Notes: generated by a model from the sequence alone, not told the origin. 64,000 bases of DNA from Punica granatum (GCF_007655135.1 NC_045131.1:3348001-3412000), one strand, 5' to 3'. Shown: positions 11,975 through 24,132, counted from the first letter of the stretch. Program-made: numbers and translations.

Positions 11975-12650
11975 GGGTTTGGGATGTATTACGAGTATAC
12001 TGGCTGCCTCAGTACTGTTCCACCAGCACCGAAGGTGTCATTTGGATCACCAACAAGGAGGTTGCCAAGCTCGTGTAAAATTGGACCGTGTCGAGTACCT
12101 AAACAGATCATTTGCGAAATGGTTTCTTCCTGTTGTACTCTTGATTGTGGAGATGGTGCATATGCTTCCCTTACATGCGTTTCGTTTGCCCCAGCTAATG
12201 ACTCTTCCGAAGGATCAACTCGAGCTGCTTTTAGAAGCCGTTTCATGATGCAAGTTCCGGTCTTTCATGTGGCTGGTTGAACTACGGGAATACAACATTC
12301 ATAGCTTATGACTGCTATATACCTTTGCAGCAGCTGATCAACAAAGGAGAGATCTCTATGTTGCCTATTTAAGTAATTAAGAGGACTCCATGGAATTAGA
12401 GCTTTCCTGGCCAATTAAACAGTTTCATGCTATTCTTTTGGTTCTTTTTGTTGGTCAGATGGTTGATTAGCCCTCAATTGGATCAACAAACTCCTTAAAT
12501 TACTATTCTTCATATGTTCGGATGAATTGGATCTCATCAAGTCCTCAAATAAGCAGGGCCCGGAATATATCGTGGGAGCTGCACTTTGCGTACTTATCTG
12601 CCTAAATGTGGAAATGGGCTTAAGTATCCAAAGTACCTGACATGGGCAAA
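11975..12650 (+). pseudogene. Decayed partial copy of the carbonic anhydrase / RING gene junction
   Basis: The segment aligns colinearly with about 7810-8790. From 11975 it follows the end of carbonic anhydrase exon 5 (GGTGTCATTTGGATCA is identical) and continues through a shortened intron. It then follows exon 6 (CCCCAGCTAATGACT against CCCCAGCTCATGACT) and part of exon 7. After about 12480 it matches the 3' UTR and last exon of the convergent RING gene (TCTTCATATGTTCGGATGAA and GGGAGCTGCA). Frames are broken by indels within the exon-5 part, exon 7 has lost its middle, and the RING part has no open frame. It therefore cannot make either protein. Two direct repeats flank it. It is a fragment of a past segmental duplication, perhaps of a paralogous pair. 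Confidence 0.85.
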
Positions 12651-12686
12651 ATTGGTAGGTGTTGTAGTCAATCTAGTAGGATATGC

Positions 12687-12837
12687 AACTTCTGATGCAA
12701 ATGATTCCCATAGACCCGATTGGCAGATGTTATAGTCATGTATTTCAATAGTGGTCTATCTAGACCTTGAAGATGATAGGATTTCATAAACAACGAGCCA
12801 TGGTCCACATGCTGAATATGTCTCGACCTAAAAGTAC
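12687..12837. repeat. Right flanking direct repeat of the duplicated fragment
   Basis: This is the counterpart of 11684-11830 in the same orientation, beginning ACTTCTGATGCAAATGATTCCC and ending CGACCTAAAAG. About two thirds of positions can be aligned by eye. Confidence 0.6.
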
Positions 12838-12849
12838 GATATTTTGACA

Positions 12850-13560
12850 ATCAACTTCTTTTTTTTTTTCCCCAAATAAATCCTGATGCCACATCTCTAG
12901 CTCGAGACAACCCTTCTCACACGAGACTCGAGCCTGCTGGGTCAACGAATGAAATGGATGAAGATCACAAGGTACTATATCGAATGATTGAAAAAGCTTC
13001 ACTGAACCGGTGTTTTATAGGAGGCGGGCCTGATGGTAGGTCATGGAAAATCATGGATCAGTCCATAAGGAAGCTGTTGGAAACTCCTTTATGGATCTTC
13101 TTTTATCACTGCCAGTCACTAGCCCATAGTTAGCCCGTTGCCATAGGTCCGTGGCTGGATAATGAGGTACCAACAATAGCAATGTGTGGGCTGAGAACTT
13201 TGAAGTTATAGGGATATAATTTTTTATTTTTATTTTTGCCGAAATCGTGTTCACAAAATGTTCTTAATTTCTTGTTTGAGGCTAAGTGTGAACTTGAGCA
13301 TTGGTATGATTCCGACCACGAGGTTAGAGACATAACTTATATTTCGAATACTCAAATAGTAAGAGAGTTCATTGCCAGAAAAAGAGAGTTCATTGCCATG
13401 GAGATATGTTGCAGCCTGGCATTAGGAATTTGGCTGCCTTGGCGATCTCTCCAACATTCTTGGAATTCCTAGTGAGAAGAAAAGAGTTGAGTAGCATCTC
13501 TGTTTTACACATACTGATGTGTAGCTGAATCTCGGGCCATGAAAGCCTTTATTAGGCCCA
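12850..13560. other. Intergenic, nothing recognised
   Basis: There are short unrelated ORFs on both strands and no domain. A small tandem doubling of AGAGAGTTCATTGCCA occurs at about 13362-13397. No RNA gene or promoter was identified. Confidence 0.5.
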
Positions 13561-13567
13561 TCATTAA

Positions 13568-14734
13568 GGCTACGTTTGGTTCGTTGGAATGGAATTGATA
13601 CAAAATATAATAGGCATGGAACATAATAAACAGAGAATAGAATATAAATTCTTTTGTTTGGTTGGAGGGAATTACAAAATTGAGAATTATAATTTTTTTG
13701 TTTGGTTGGTTTGAATAAGAAATAGAAATAACAGGAATAAAGATGAAAAGATAAAAATACCCTTCATGCCAAATCTGATACGGTTTAATAGGATAAATAG
13801 ATAACTTTAATGATAATTTTAAAAATTAATAAAAAATAAACATTTTAAATAATTTTTAAAAGTAAATATTTGTAAAAAAATTAATTATTTTAATTAAAGT
13901 TAATGAAAACTGTGATTAGTAATAAAAGTAATTATTTTAATTAAAAATACTAAAATTATTAATATTTAAATGTTTATTAACAATGAATTAATAATATTTT
14001 TTTAATTATAATTATTAGAAATAACTATTTTAATAAATTAATAAGCATAATTATCTAAATAATTAACAAAAAATTCCTTAATAAAAACATATTCTCTCAT
14101 TATATTAAATAACATAAAATAAAATGATTAAAATAATATATTAAATTAAAAAAATAAAAATAAGTTACTGTTCATATTCATTTTTTTTATTCACAGCTTT
14201 CGCCCTCCGCCCTCAACTCCTCCATCGCCGCCCTTGGCCTTTTGAACTCGTACGGTAGCACCTCGAGTCTCCCCTTGATCTACCCCACCTCTGCCGCGAT
14301 CATCTTTTACCTCAGTCTTGCCGCCGACGTCATGAAGCTCGACTCGAACAGCAGGTATCCTTCGACTGGCGGAGTGGAGTCGCCGAGTGGACTAGCGGAG
14401 TCGAGTCATTGAGGCACAAAGCTTCTACGGAGGAATCGCAATCGGAGGAGGGCTCGAGCACTTCTCAGCTAAGGTTGCAAATCTGAGAATGTCTGAGAAG
14501 CAGAGAGCGATGGCATGTGATTGAAATTTTTGAGGAAACGTTAAGGCATTTTCGTCTTTTCGCACTCTTTTCCGGATAAGCAATGGCTATTCCGGACATT
14601 CAAGGGGGGCTTTCAAATTCCTTATGAATTCCGGATTGTGATACCCATCCGGAATACCTATTCCGCATTCCCGTGAACGAAACGTCGAAATGCGCATTCC
14701 GTTCCTTATCATTTCCTACAAACCAAACATGCCC
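13568..14734. mobile_element. Harbinger-like non-autonomous DNA transposon
   Basis: This 1.17-kb element is bounded by imperfect terminal inverted repeats: GGCTACGTTTGGTTCGTTGG on the left and, on the minus strand, GGGCATGTTTGGTTTGTAGG on the right. TAA flanks both ends (13565-13567 and 14735-14737), the 3-bp T(A/T)A target duplication typical of PIF/Harbinger. The left 600 bp are very AT-rich; the right half includes a sharply GC-rich island (14197-14460). No transposase was seen. Boundaries are seen in the sequence; the superfamily is inferred from TIR and TSD. Confidence 0.7.
14197..14354 (+). pseudogene. Exon-like captured gene fragment inside the transposon
   Basis: A GC-rich 158-bp segment is preceded by a pyrimidine run and CACAG and followed by AG|GTATCC, so it looks like an exon with intact splice sites. 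It is open in one frame for 52 codons with sensible amino-acid composition: SALNSSIAALGLLNSYGSTS, then a hydrophobic stretch PLIYPTSAAIIFYLSLAADV. The surrounding transposon is AT-rich and non-coding. I do not recognise the parent family; the hydrophobic part could be a membrane segment. The likely origin is host-gene capture (Pack-TIR style). Confidence 0.45.
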
Positions 14735-14739
14735 TAAGT

Positions 14740-16700
14740 CCTAATCTAATTCCATACGCTCTACATGCTTCGGTTCTCCATTCTATGGTAACTCTAGAGG
14801 ACATACACTTTGGCACACATAACACATTTCTACTACTCTTTAAGTTTGAGCGTTGGAGGGGCTCTCGCGTATCAACCCGAGAACCCTTCTTGAAGGTATA
14901 GGGCGGCGGTCGGAGTTGAAGGAAGCAACTTGCATATTTTTTCTTTTTCTTTTTTTCCCGCATCAATTTGGCGCCATCTGTGGGAACATAGTCGTGTACT
15001 CAATTTCCCAAGCCCCTCGTCTCTCGGCGGGTTGTAATGAGATATCTCAATCTTGTATTGGAGAGAGAGATAATGATTTTGACATCTATATAAGAGCAAG
15101 AGACACCCCTTTCTTTCAAAAGACACATTTAAAGGACAAAATTATACAAGTTAAACCCTAAAACAGACAAATATATACCTAATCACAGACAACATATGAA
15201 CGGGTGGAGAAGCGTGTATGTATCCATTCATGTTTCTTTAGGGTGATAATATCCATGCATGGTAGGTGCTTGACTGCCGACTGGGGTTGTACACTTGTAC
15301 TCCCCCGAGCGCGTATGGTTGTACTTGACTCGGGTTAACTCATTGGAATGAATGCTTTTATTTACCCAGAGAAAAAAGAAAAAAAAAAGTGCCTGATCGA
15401 CTCGTAGATGCGTACGAGCTATGTTAAGATTGAATGACAAGGCAAGAACCAAAACCGGAAAAAATCTAATAGAAATATGGGAAACTATTTAAAATTAAGT
15501 AAATATACATATGTGTGTAAGAACTAAGAAGGAAAAAAGATAAAGAAGAGAAGAGGAGAATGTCATTTTGCAGCAAGTGTGGGGAAACTGAAATGCCTTA
15601 TTGACCTTTTTTATTTTTTGTTTTTTTGGATGAATGCCTTGCCTTATTGGCTTTGATAATTGCCAGAAAACGAATGGACAGCAAAAGTGGCAATATATAA
15701 ATGAATAAATAAATATAAAAAAGGCGTGTAAACAATTATTATGATTACTGTTAATAGGTCGGGTCCAACTTCTGAATTTGGGTACATGAAAAAGCGTCAC
15801 GGGCTCCCTACCTTCTGCGAATATATTATTATGGCATGGTTTCATGATTCGTCTGTCTGAAGTAAAGGCGGAATCTCTATGTATTGAAAAGCTTCTTTTC
15901 ATTCCGCCCCTCGGTCCTTATCACAGCTGCGGCGATGAGGAGCCCATCCCCCGGCAATGGTCAATGGTCGGTGATAATAAATGACCAAATCTACAGCTCC
16001 TGGCAGTCCTCGTCCATGGAATTAAATTCTGAGTATTTGTCGACCGGTGTAATGCAGACAATCCAATCTCATTCAAGGCTTTTCACCGACATGAAGATCT
16101 TCTGTTCTCGATATTCATTCATTTGAAATTCTCGTACGTAACTAATTGGTCTAGAAAACGTCGACTGATTTAACTGTAATTCTACCGACAGTAATTCGAT
16201 TGAAAAATACATCCATACTTCTTGATCCTACAAACATTTTTTTTCCCTATTAGTATATGTCATAGTCGGACCAAGCCAAACTATGCATCTCCAAGCGTCA
16301 TTGTTCATTGTTTAGTACAACTAGGGAGATGGCCCCTGCCATCAATACCTACTAGTTATAGATAGTAAAATATAAATATGAATGATATTTTTTAGTTATT
16401 ATTAAGTAATGGCATTTCATCCAAGTTTATACAAAAATTTATATAATTGATATATATTAATTGAATTCCTAAAGATATCGGAAAAGATATCCAACTTATT
16501 CTCCATCTAAGATCAAATATATCCGAGAATGTTATATGCTTACACTCTAAGAATAATAGGAAATATACTAAACATAACAGATCTGAACACTTGCCCTGAA
16601 GGGGTAGAATGTGATCCGTAATATGCGAGAAAATCACTTACTTGATCAAGTATGTTACCGATTAATTTTACGACAAAATTCATGAAGCTTAATTTGTTGT
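14740..16700. other. Intergenic, nothing recognised
   Basis: No supported gene. A somewhat less AT-rich patch at about 15880-16130 has an 80-codon ORF with no domain. Poly-T and poly-A runs break the rest. No tRNA, rRNA or hairpin RNA gene was identified. Confidence 0.5.
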
Positions 16701-16753
16701 AAAACTTATAAAAAAATAAACATACATATTAATACATTATTTACTTCATGTTT

Positions 16754-17698
16754 AAATAAACATATATATTAATATATTATTTTATAATATTATTATTTAC
16801 TTCATCGTTAAGTAACGTATTTGTTATTATATTATTTTATAATATTATTATTTACTTTATTGTTACGGAATTTATTTGCCTAATAAAACCAAATAGCATT
16901 GTGAATGCACTTATTGTTTTCATTCGTTTATTTATCGAAAATCGAATAGAATATATTATAAGTAAAGTAAATTTATTAAAAATATAATAAAAAATAAACA
17001 AAAAATAAATAACAGTGGCGAGAGTAGGGAATTTGAATCGTACTCTCACTACATATTAAGAAAACATATATATTAATATACTATTTTATTATTTTATTAT
17101 TTATTTTATCGTTAAGCAATGTGTTTATTATTGTATTATTTTATAATATTATCATTTACTTCATGTTTAGAAATTTATTTGCCTAATAAAATGAACTAAC
17201 AATGTGAAAGCACTTATTATTTTTGTTCGTTTGTTTATTGAAAATCAAATAGAATATACTATAAGTAAAATCAATTTATTAAAAATATAAGGGGTTTTTA
17301 CCTAAAATGACCCATGATTTGTCCGTTTTATCAAATCCATCATATACTTTTTTTTTTGTTAAATCTATCCCATGGTTTACTTTTCGCATCAAATCTATTC
17401 CGGCGTTATCTTTTCCATCAACATCTAACGGCCGTGCTGACGTGGCACGTGGAGAGATAGTGGGCCACACTTGCCACGTAGGCGCCGCGTCAGCATGGCC
17501 GTTAGATGTCGACGGAAAAGATAACGCCATGATAGATTTGATGCAAAAAGTAAACCATGGGATAGATTTGACAAAACGGGCAAACCATTAGTCATTTTAG
17601 GTAAATATCTCAAAATATAATAAAAAATAAATAAAAAAGAATCACAATCGTGAGAATAGAAAATCGAAATCGTACTCTTCCTACTGTATTATGAAAAC
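16754..17698. repeat. Tandem duplication of an AT-rich segment, second unit interrupted
   Basis: Unit 1 (about 16754-17062) and unit 2 (about 17063-17698) share, in order, AAACATATATATTAATAT, TTATTTGCCTAATAAAA, TGAA(T/A)GCACTTATT, AATAGAATATA.TATAAGTAAA, TTTATTAAAAATATAATAAA and AATCG.ACTCT. Unit 2 is longer only because it holds the foldback element at 17291-17611. The underlying sequence is non-coding. Confidence 0.8.
17291..17611. mobile_element. Mutator-like foldback MITE with 9-bp target duplication
   Basis: A 321-bp element is built almost entirely of inverted repeats. The left arm (TTTACCTAAAATGAC, then CCGTTTTATCAAATC, ATCTATCCCATGGTTTAC, TCAAATCTAT, GGCGTTATCTTTTCC and ACATCTAACGGCC) recurs in inverse order and orientation on the right. 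AAAATATAA is duplicated on both sides (17282-17290 and 17612-17620). Nine-bp duplications are typical of Mutator-like elements. The neighbouring duplicate unit has the same site uninterrupted (about 16978-16992), which fixes both borders. The loop is GC-rich (CCACACTTGCCACGTAGGCG). No coding capacity. Confidence 0.88.
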
Positions 17699-17980
17699 AG
17701 GCAAGTTTCGTGTGTGTATATATACACGTACATGATAATAAAATGGCAATAAAGGACACTTATGAATGTGATTAATCGTGCACGCTGATATCGAAGGAAA
17801 AGGGATACATATTTTTTTTTTCTTTTTTCCTTTTTTATTTCCGACGAATAACAAGGAAGAGCCATCACCAGTCACCACAACCGAGAATTAAACAAAATAA
17901 AGCACCGGGAAAAAAAAAATCTCCAAACAGATTACATCTTTGAAGCCGCGAATGGAAGATGAAGAACGTTCAGAGTGCGC

Positions 17981-18863
17981 TTAGAAATCTGCGCTGGGCA
18001 AGGGCTCGTGGCTGTGGTTAATGAAGAAGAACTCGAACACGAGTCCGGCGAGCCCCCCACCAACAAGAGGACCAGCCCAGTAGACCCAATGGTTGTCCCA
18101 GCTCCAGCTCACGAGGGCAGGGCCGAAGGACACAGCCGGGTTCATGGATGCTCCGTCAAATGCCCCGCCAGCCAAGATGTTGGCTCCCACGATGAAACCA
18201 ATGGCGATCGGGGCGATGATTCCGATGTTGCCCTTCTTTGGGTCGATTGCCGTGGCGTAGACTGTGTAGACCAGCCCGAAGGTCATCACGATCTCGAAGA
18301 CGAATGCGTTCCAGGCACTGACTCCCGAGGAGAGAGCGAAAGCTGAGGTGGTCTGCACGAGACGGGATCACATGGGAAACATTAATTAAGTGCATGCATG
18401 CACGAAGTCCTTAAATTTACACGTGACATATGCAAATGTAACATGATATCGTTTTGCTTTATCATCATCCGGTCCTTACCAGGCCACCGGTGGCGAACTT
18501 AAGGAGCAAGCAAGCGACAGTGGACCCGAGGAGCTGGGCGATCCAGTAGAGGATGCCGCGGAGGAGGGTGATGTTGCCACCAACGAATGCTCCGAAGGTG
18601 ACGGCAGGGTTGACGTGGCCTCCAGAAATGTTGGCACCGACAGAGACTGCCACAAACAGAGCGAACCCGTGGGCAAGGGAAGCCGCCACGAGGCCGGCTG
18701 GAGTGGTGGACCCATTGTCGGTCAGCTTGTTGAAGGCCATGCCCGAGCCCTCACCAGCGAACACGAAGATAAGAGTAGAGATGAACTCGGCCAGCGCCGC
18801 CTTGAGGGCGTCCGGGTGGTAGGCCTCCTCGGGCCGGCCGACTGCGATGTTTCTGATCGGCAT
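17981..18863 (-). CDS. TIP1: Tonoplast intrinsic protein (TIP1-type aquaporin)
   Basis: Two exons, 18480-18863 and 17981-18352, are joined by a GTAAGG..CAG intron and encode 251 aa, the normal TIP length. It is a six-helix channel for water and small neutral solutes in the vacuolar membrane. The two NPA boxes are at 85-87 ([11 protein letters not shown]) and 199-201 ([10 protein letters not shown]). His65 in helix 2 (LAHGFALF), Ile in helix 5 ([10 protein letters not shown]), Ala before the second NPA box and Val after it fit the TIP1 selectivity filter His-Ile-Ala-Val, which in the family passes water, urea and peroxide. The N-terminus [14 protein letters not shown] is TIP1-like. The single intron position matches TIP1 genes. 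Family assignment is secure; the exact TIP1 member is not. Confidence 0.96.
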
Positions 18864-18978
18864 TTTAAATATTTATAAATATTAATAAACTACTAGCTAT
18901 ACTTCCTATACTCGGAGCAAGCTCAGGTTCTCTTCTTGCCACCACTTCTCACTTTTCTCAGCTGATCATGAGCTGGGC

Positions 18979-18986
18979 CTTATATT
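18979..18986 (-). promoter_or_regulatory. Putative TATA box of the aquaporin gene
   Basis: The minus strand reads AATATAAG about 115 bp upstream of the ATG at 18863, inside a GC-richer promoter stretch. Confidence 0.4.
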
Positions 18987-20799
18987 GAGGGAGAGGGGAG
19001 GGGCGGCGACCGGGTGTTGCCGGTTTCCGGTCAGCGGCGACGGAGGAAAAAGGTCATTTAATCGAACGTGATTGGTGGACAGGGTGTGCGGGGCGTAAAT
19101 AATTCAATTATTGCTGAGTTTTTTTAAATTTATAATTATGGGCTAAGGCCGTCTACCAGTCAACCACTGTTTCGGGCGCAACCTGTGAGTGGCTAGCACT
19201 ACATCTGCCACGTGGCACTTCCGGATAAGCTAGACGGAAATTACAAAGAAAGTCTTATATGTAAGAAGTTTACCACGTAACAATGTCACAAGCTAGTATA
19301 AAATATCAACATCTATTGATCTTTAGAAATATTACAGAAAACTACAGTTGAGAAAAATAAAAAAAATTAATTATTTGGTGATAAAATGTCACGTAATATA
19401 TCAGTTGTACATAATATCCTGTCGAAAATGCACGCATCTGTCACGAAATGTTGTCTCGAGGTGTTCTCTAGAAAGGCCGAAGCACATTTCGGAAATTCAA
19501 TGATAATTTGTTTGTTTAACATTATCACGATGGCAACTGTACTACCATAATAATTATAATTTATGAACCAAATTAAAAAATATGCCCCGTCTGATATATA
19601 AAGGCAACTTGTTTGAGTTGGTAAGGATCGATAATGCCGAAAGAAAATTCAAACAAAGGAAAGCTAATCAATTACATGCTTATCTTGATAACCGATCGAT
19701 GAGTATAGCTCGGCAAAACGTACGTAATTTATATTATTTCTATCTCAGTCGAGAATTTGAAGCTGGCAATGCGATAACATACTTGATATACTTACTTGAA
19801 TACGTAGATATTTATTTAGAAAAAAGAAACAAAAAAAAAGAACAGGAGAAAATGGGAACTTTTAGTTAAGACACATGCATGGTCTAACCATCCAAAATGG
19901 GAAACCTTATCCGATGAACATGGAATGCCACATGGGGATTGGTCGCTCCTTTTGGTTTTTCTACTTGGAATTTGATGGGTTTGCCCTGATTATCCGTTTT
20001 CAGAAAGAATGATTCTGCTGAGCGTTTTGATGAATAAGTAATTTAATAATCCGAGAACGGGTGTAGTACAGTGAAATGCATGATCGACTGACAATTAAGA
20101 GGTTTTAAATTTAATTATCGCCAAAATAACTATCTATACTCCTTTATTTAATTTTTTATTTTCTTATACTCCACTCACGAATCTTTTTCTGTAATAGAAA
20201 AAGAATGTAATTCAATAAATATTTCACCCGTGATAAAAGGACCTAATCAATGAATAAATATTATGCACTAGCTTGAATATGCAAATAGCAATATTTCTTC
20301 TTTATAGTCTTTAATCTATCTGCATCGGTACGAATGATTCGAAAGTCACAGTTGAAAAAATTTGGCACTACCTATAAGCAGTGCTCTATATATATAGTCC
20401 TTTTCTTTGTTTGGTTTTTATTTTACATGTGGGCCTTTTTCTATATACACTGATAAGACAATTATTGATATTTCAACGAACCATCTTGTATTTTACTAAT
20501 CAATTAGGGAATATGTATATGCATTGCTTCTTATTATTGTTTTTTTCCCCGTACTTCTTTATTATAGTACCCGTTAGAACTTAGAGCATATGCTTTGTGA
20601 TGATGGAATATGCATAACTTGGGTTTACAGGTTATATATTCCTCTTTTCGTTTTTCTTCATTGTTATTATTGTTTTGTTTTTGGGGTGAATTAATGCATG
20701 TCGGTAAGAATAGTTCCCTTTGCACGAAGTCACAGCTTCGAACGTCCCAATGACGTCGCCATGAATATAATATTACTTTTGCTTAAATTAAACATGAAT

Positions 20800-20803
<4 letters not shown>

Positions 20804-20838
<35 letters not shown>
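20804..20838. repeat. (TA)n microsatellite
   Basis: About 17 uninterrupted TA units. Confidence 0.95.
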
Positions 20839-20839
<1 letters not shown>

Positions 20840-23122
20840 CCGCAGTACATATATCCTCGTTCTCGTTGGACAATAATTCAGTTTCCTCTCGTTTAATACT
20901 CAAACACGCTTCAAAACTTAGAGATTCGTATGCATGCTAATAAATGGTTGTGATATGAGCGATTCACATCCCAACTGATTAATCGATTCAGAGTTCAAAA
21001 TTCATTACTAAAGAAAAAGACATTCCGGGACCAACATGTATGTTTTCACATCGTCGTCAATGCACGTTGTGGGAGGAGAAAGATGGGATCGAACAGTAAG
21101 TCCGCAAAAAGAATTGGGACCCTTACTTAACAATTTCACCCCCGCATACCAAAACTGGCAAAATATCGATTTCTGTAATTAATTGTGGGTGTGTGGGACC
21201 ATATGAAATTTTTGTCCATGGGATAGCTTCTGATATATGTATCTATATATGTATATATAACACCCAATATAAAGCTTATACATACTTCCATCATTACTTA
21301 TAAGAAATGCACGTTCGATCAATCATAATCTATTACATGATTGTTCTTTAAAGTGTCTTTGCTTCATTATAAGACACCCTCCCCCGATTAAAATGAACAC
21401 CGAACGAGACAAACCTACAGTCGCCCTGATGCAAGATCGGTGAAGCTGAGTGATATAATTAACAACCATCATAGATGGAATATAATGAACGAGGCCTCTT
21501 TATTGGAATAAACTCTTCAGGTTCTAAAAGAGTTATTTACGCACAAATTTAATTCCCGCGCGATGTCATTGTTCTATGAAGTTATATTATGTTCTTACGT
21601 ACAGATGGTGAATTTAGACGCATGAAACTAGAAGGCTCGTATGACAAATAACCCAAAGATATAATAAAGAGAAGAAATGCAGTGTCTCTTTTTCTCTTTT
21701 TCTTTTTTTTCTTTTTTTTTGGCTAATTGGCAAAAATATATTTTTTTCATTACAAGAAAAGTTCACGAATATAGTACATTGAAATAAAAATTTTAAATAT
21801 TTAATAAAAAAATAAATAATCCCATAAAATATTAAAACTGAAATTTTTTGATAATCAGAAAAGGAGTGTGGTACTCCACTCTACGGTTTTATTGATTTAT
21901 GCCTTCGTTATTATTGGTTTTTAAAAGGGTACAGGACAAAGTGGGGTGCGGTGAAGCATGTTACTCGACCAGCCTGGCGTTCTGATTGGTCAGACGGAAA
22001 ACAATCTTCTTTTTTTTTTTTCTCCTTTGATTGATGTGCAAATAAAATCCAAATAATAATGGGAAAAAAATGAGAGCCAGGCGATTAAATTTTTGACAGG
22101 CTGTAACCCAAATCGAGTTTTCAGCAAAAAATAGCTGCGGGTCCACCAATCATGTGAGCCCTGGGCCCAGTTTCACTTTTTCCATCAGATCATTGCAGAT
22201 CCATGGGTGAATTGCTAATTGCAAAATCACTATTTAGATTAGATCTTCCTACTTACTGGATTTTTCATATCCTTAATTTTCCCAAGTTTGGGGGCAGTCA
22301 TGCTGGTCAATACGGAAGTACCAAAGTAACCAAACAATGAGGAAAAAAATTTGAAGTAACAAAGTAGAATCAAACCATTTATTATTGTATCATTAAAAAT
22401 TGGGAATTTTTTTCACAGATGGAAAAAAAAGAGCAAAATAAGAAGAGTGCGATACGAGTCACGAGTAAGGCAATATTGGATCCTATATAATCACGAGTAA
22501 GCAAAATTATATAATCATTGAAGGGTGTGAGGGAAGTATGGCACGATTAGCCGAGTCTTGCACAATGTATATAATTTTAATATTTCGTGGCTTTCAAAGA
22601 CAAAATAATAATTAATGTCGTCGTGGCCCAGAGGTGGCTATTTTTTTTTTTCTCCTTTCCTACTAAATGGATTTGTTTTTTGTTGAGTTGGTTAAAGCAT
22701 TAAAAAAAAAGAAGTTCATTGATGAGGTCAAGCCCAAAAAGGTCGTTTTCTGGGCTTAAAATTTTATTGGTTCAAAATCAAAGTGATTACCAAAGCATTA
22801 GTGGGCTACTCATTCGCGACACCATGCCAAAAATGATGCACTCGTGATGGAGATATGTCAACTTCACCTCCAATAAATTAAAAATAATTAAGTTCAACGT
22901 TCCATTTCTTCCTGTGCGACATGTGATGGAGATATCGAACATAAGATTGAAACTAAGTTCCAAGAGATACGCAAAACAACGAACTAAATTGATAACGACA
23001 GTGATGTCCGATTTAACTACTAGTTTGACATGATACAGTTTTAGGGATCATATCCTATAATTGCCGTTTATTTTATGTATTCACCAGAAGGGAATTGTAG
23101 ATGAATTAATGCAAAGTTCGTC

Positions 23123-23125
<3 letters not shown>

Positions 23126-23168
<43 letters not shown>
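23126..23168. repeat. (CT)n microsatellite
   Basis: About 21 CT units, followed by a C/T-rich run. The GCCCA cluster starts about 40 bp downstream. Confidence 0.95.
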
Positions 23169-23170
<2 letters not shown>

Positions 23171-23988
23171 CCCCCCTTCTCTCTGAGAAATTAATGCACA
23201 TAGACTCCTAGCCCATTTCTTTTAAGCCCATGACGCGAAGCCCAATGAGTTCAATAACATTGAGCCCATGGGCCCCTCCAATTCCAAGTGGTAGAGGCTC
23301 AAAGAATATGGCTTGAGCCACATTTAAGCAGCCATGGGCTTCTTATTACATCCAGCAATCAATCTTAACTCTTTTTCCGCAGGCAAAGTGTGGACTCTTT
23401 TTTTCTTTTTTTTCGCTTGAAATATATTAGTGTGGACATAAACATATATGTATATATGTATGTATAGATATATATAGTCTGCCTGAAACTTGTCTGGTCT
23501 CAAATTCATACGGGAGGATGGATATATGCCCATATGTAATGAGTTCTTATATAAATTAATTAAGTCAAATCCCCAACATTTTTTTTTTCTGTACATCCCA
23601 TGTGAAGAGGAGACAAAACATCATCGACATGTACTTCCATTATAATACCGGCCGCCAAATGCATTATTATTCCGGAAAGGACCTGATTAAATGGAGGTGG
23701 AGACTTAGTGGGAGAGTTCGTAACTAAGGGAGATCAATTAATGTGTTGTCAAGTTCCCGGAAGCAAGCTCCGGCAGAATCTTCAATAATAAGAACAAATC
23801 GAAACCCTTATTTTTTCGAAAAATGTTACATTATCGGGTACATATATGCCCATGTATTACATATATACTTTCATTTTGTATATACGGGATCCACAAATGA
23901 AACCCCCACCTTATATATTGATATTGGAAAAACTTTTAATCTTCCATATATTACAAATTGATATTTATGGTTGTTCAGAAGGTACTAT

Positions 23989-23989
23989 A

Positions 23990-24025
<36 letters not shown>

Positions 24026-24026
24026 T
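23989..24026. repeat. (GT)n(TA)n compound microsatellite
   Basis: A short TG run passes into about 14 TA units. Confidence 0.9.
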
Positions 24027-24132
24027 TCATAGATTTTTTGCTGTGAAAGTCAATGAGGCCGTGCATTGGTCATGTGTAAAAAAAGATTTTTTTTTTCCGA
24101 TGTGTACCATGGTATTCGAAAACTCATTGAAC

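Noticed and set aside
11957..12280. A second functional carbonic anhydrase
   Set aside because: Only parts of exons 5-7 are present, with frameshifts and no start, signal peptide or zinc-ligand region.
14709..15161. ORFs of 84-102 codons on both strands
   Set aside because: They start in the transposon end or low-complexity AAA/TTT runs and have no domain.
17975..18346. 123-codon plus-strand ORF
   Set aside because: Exact antisense shadow of aquaporin exon 2.
19582..19869. 95-codon plus-strand ORF as a gene
   Set aside because: AT-rich, Lys/Tyr/Leu-rich, no domain, no promoter or splice context. Consistent with a chance frame.
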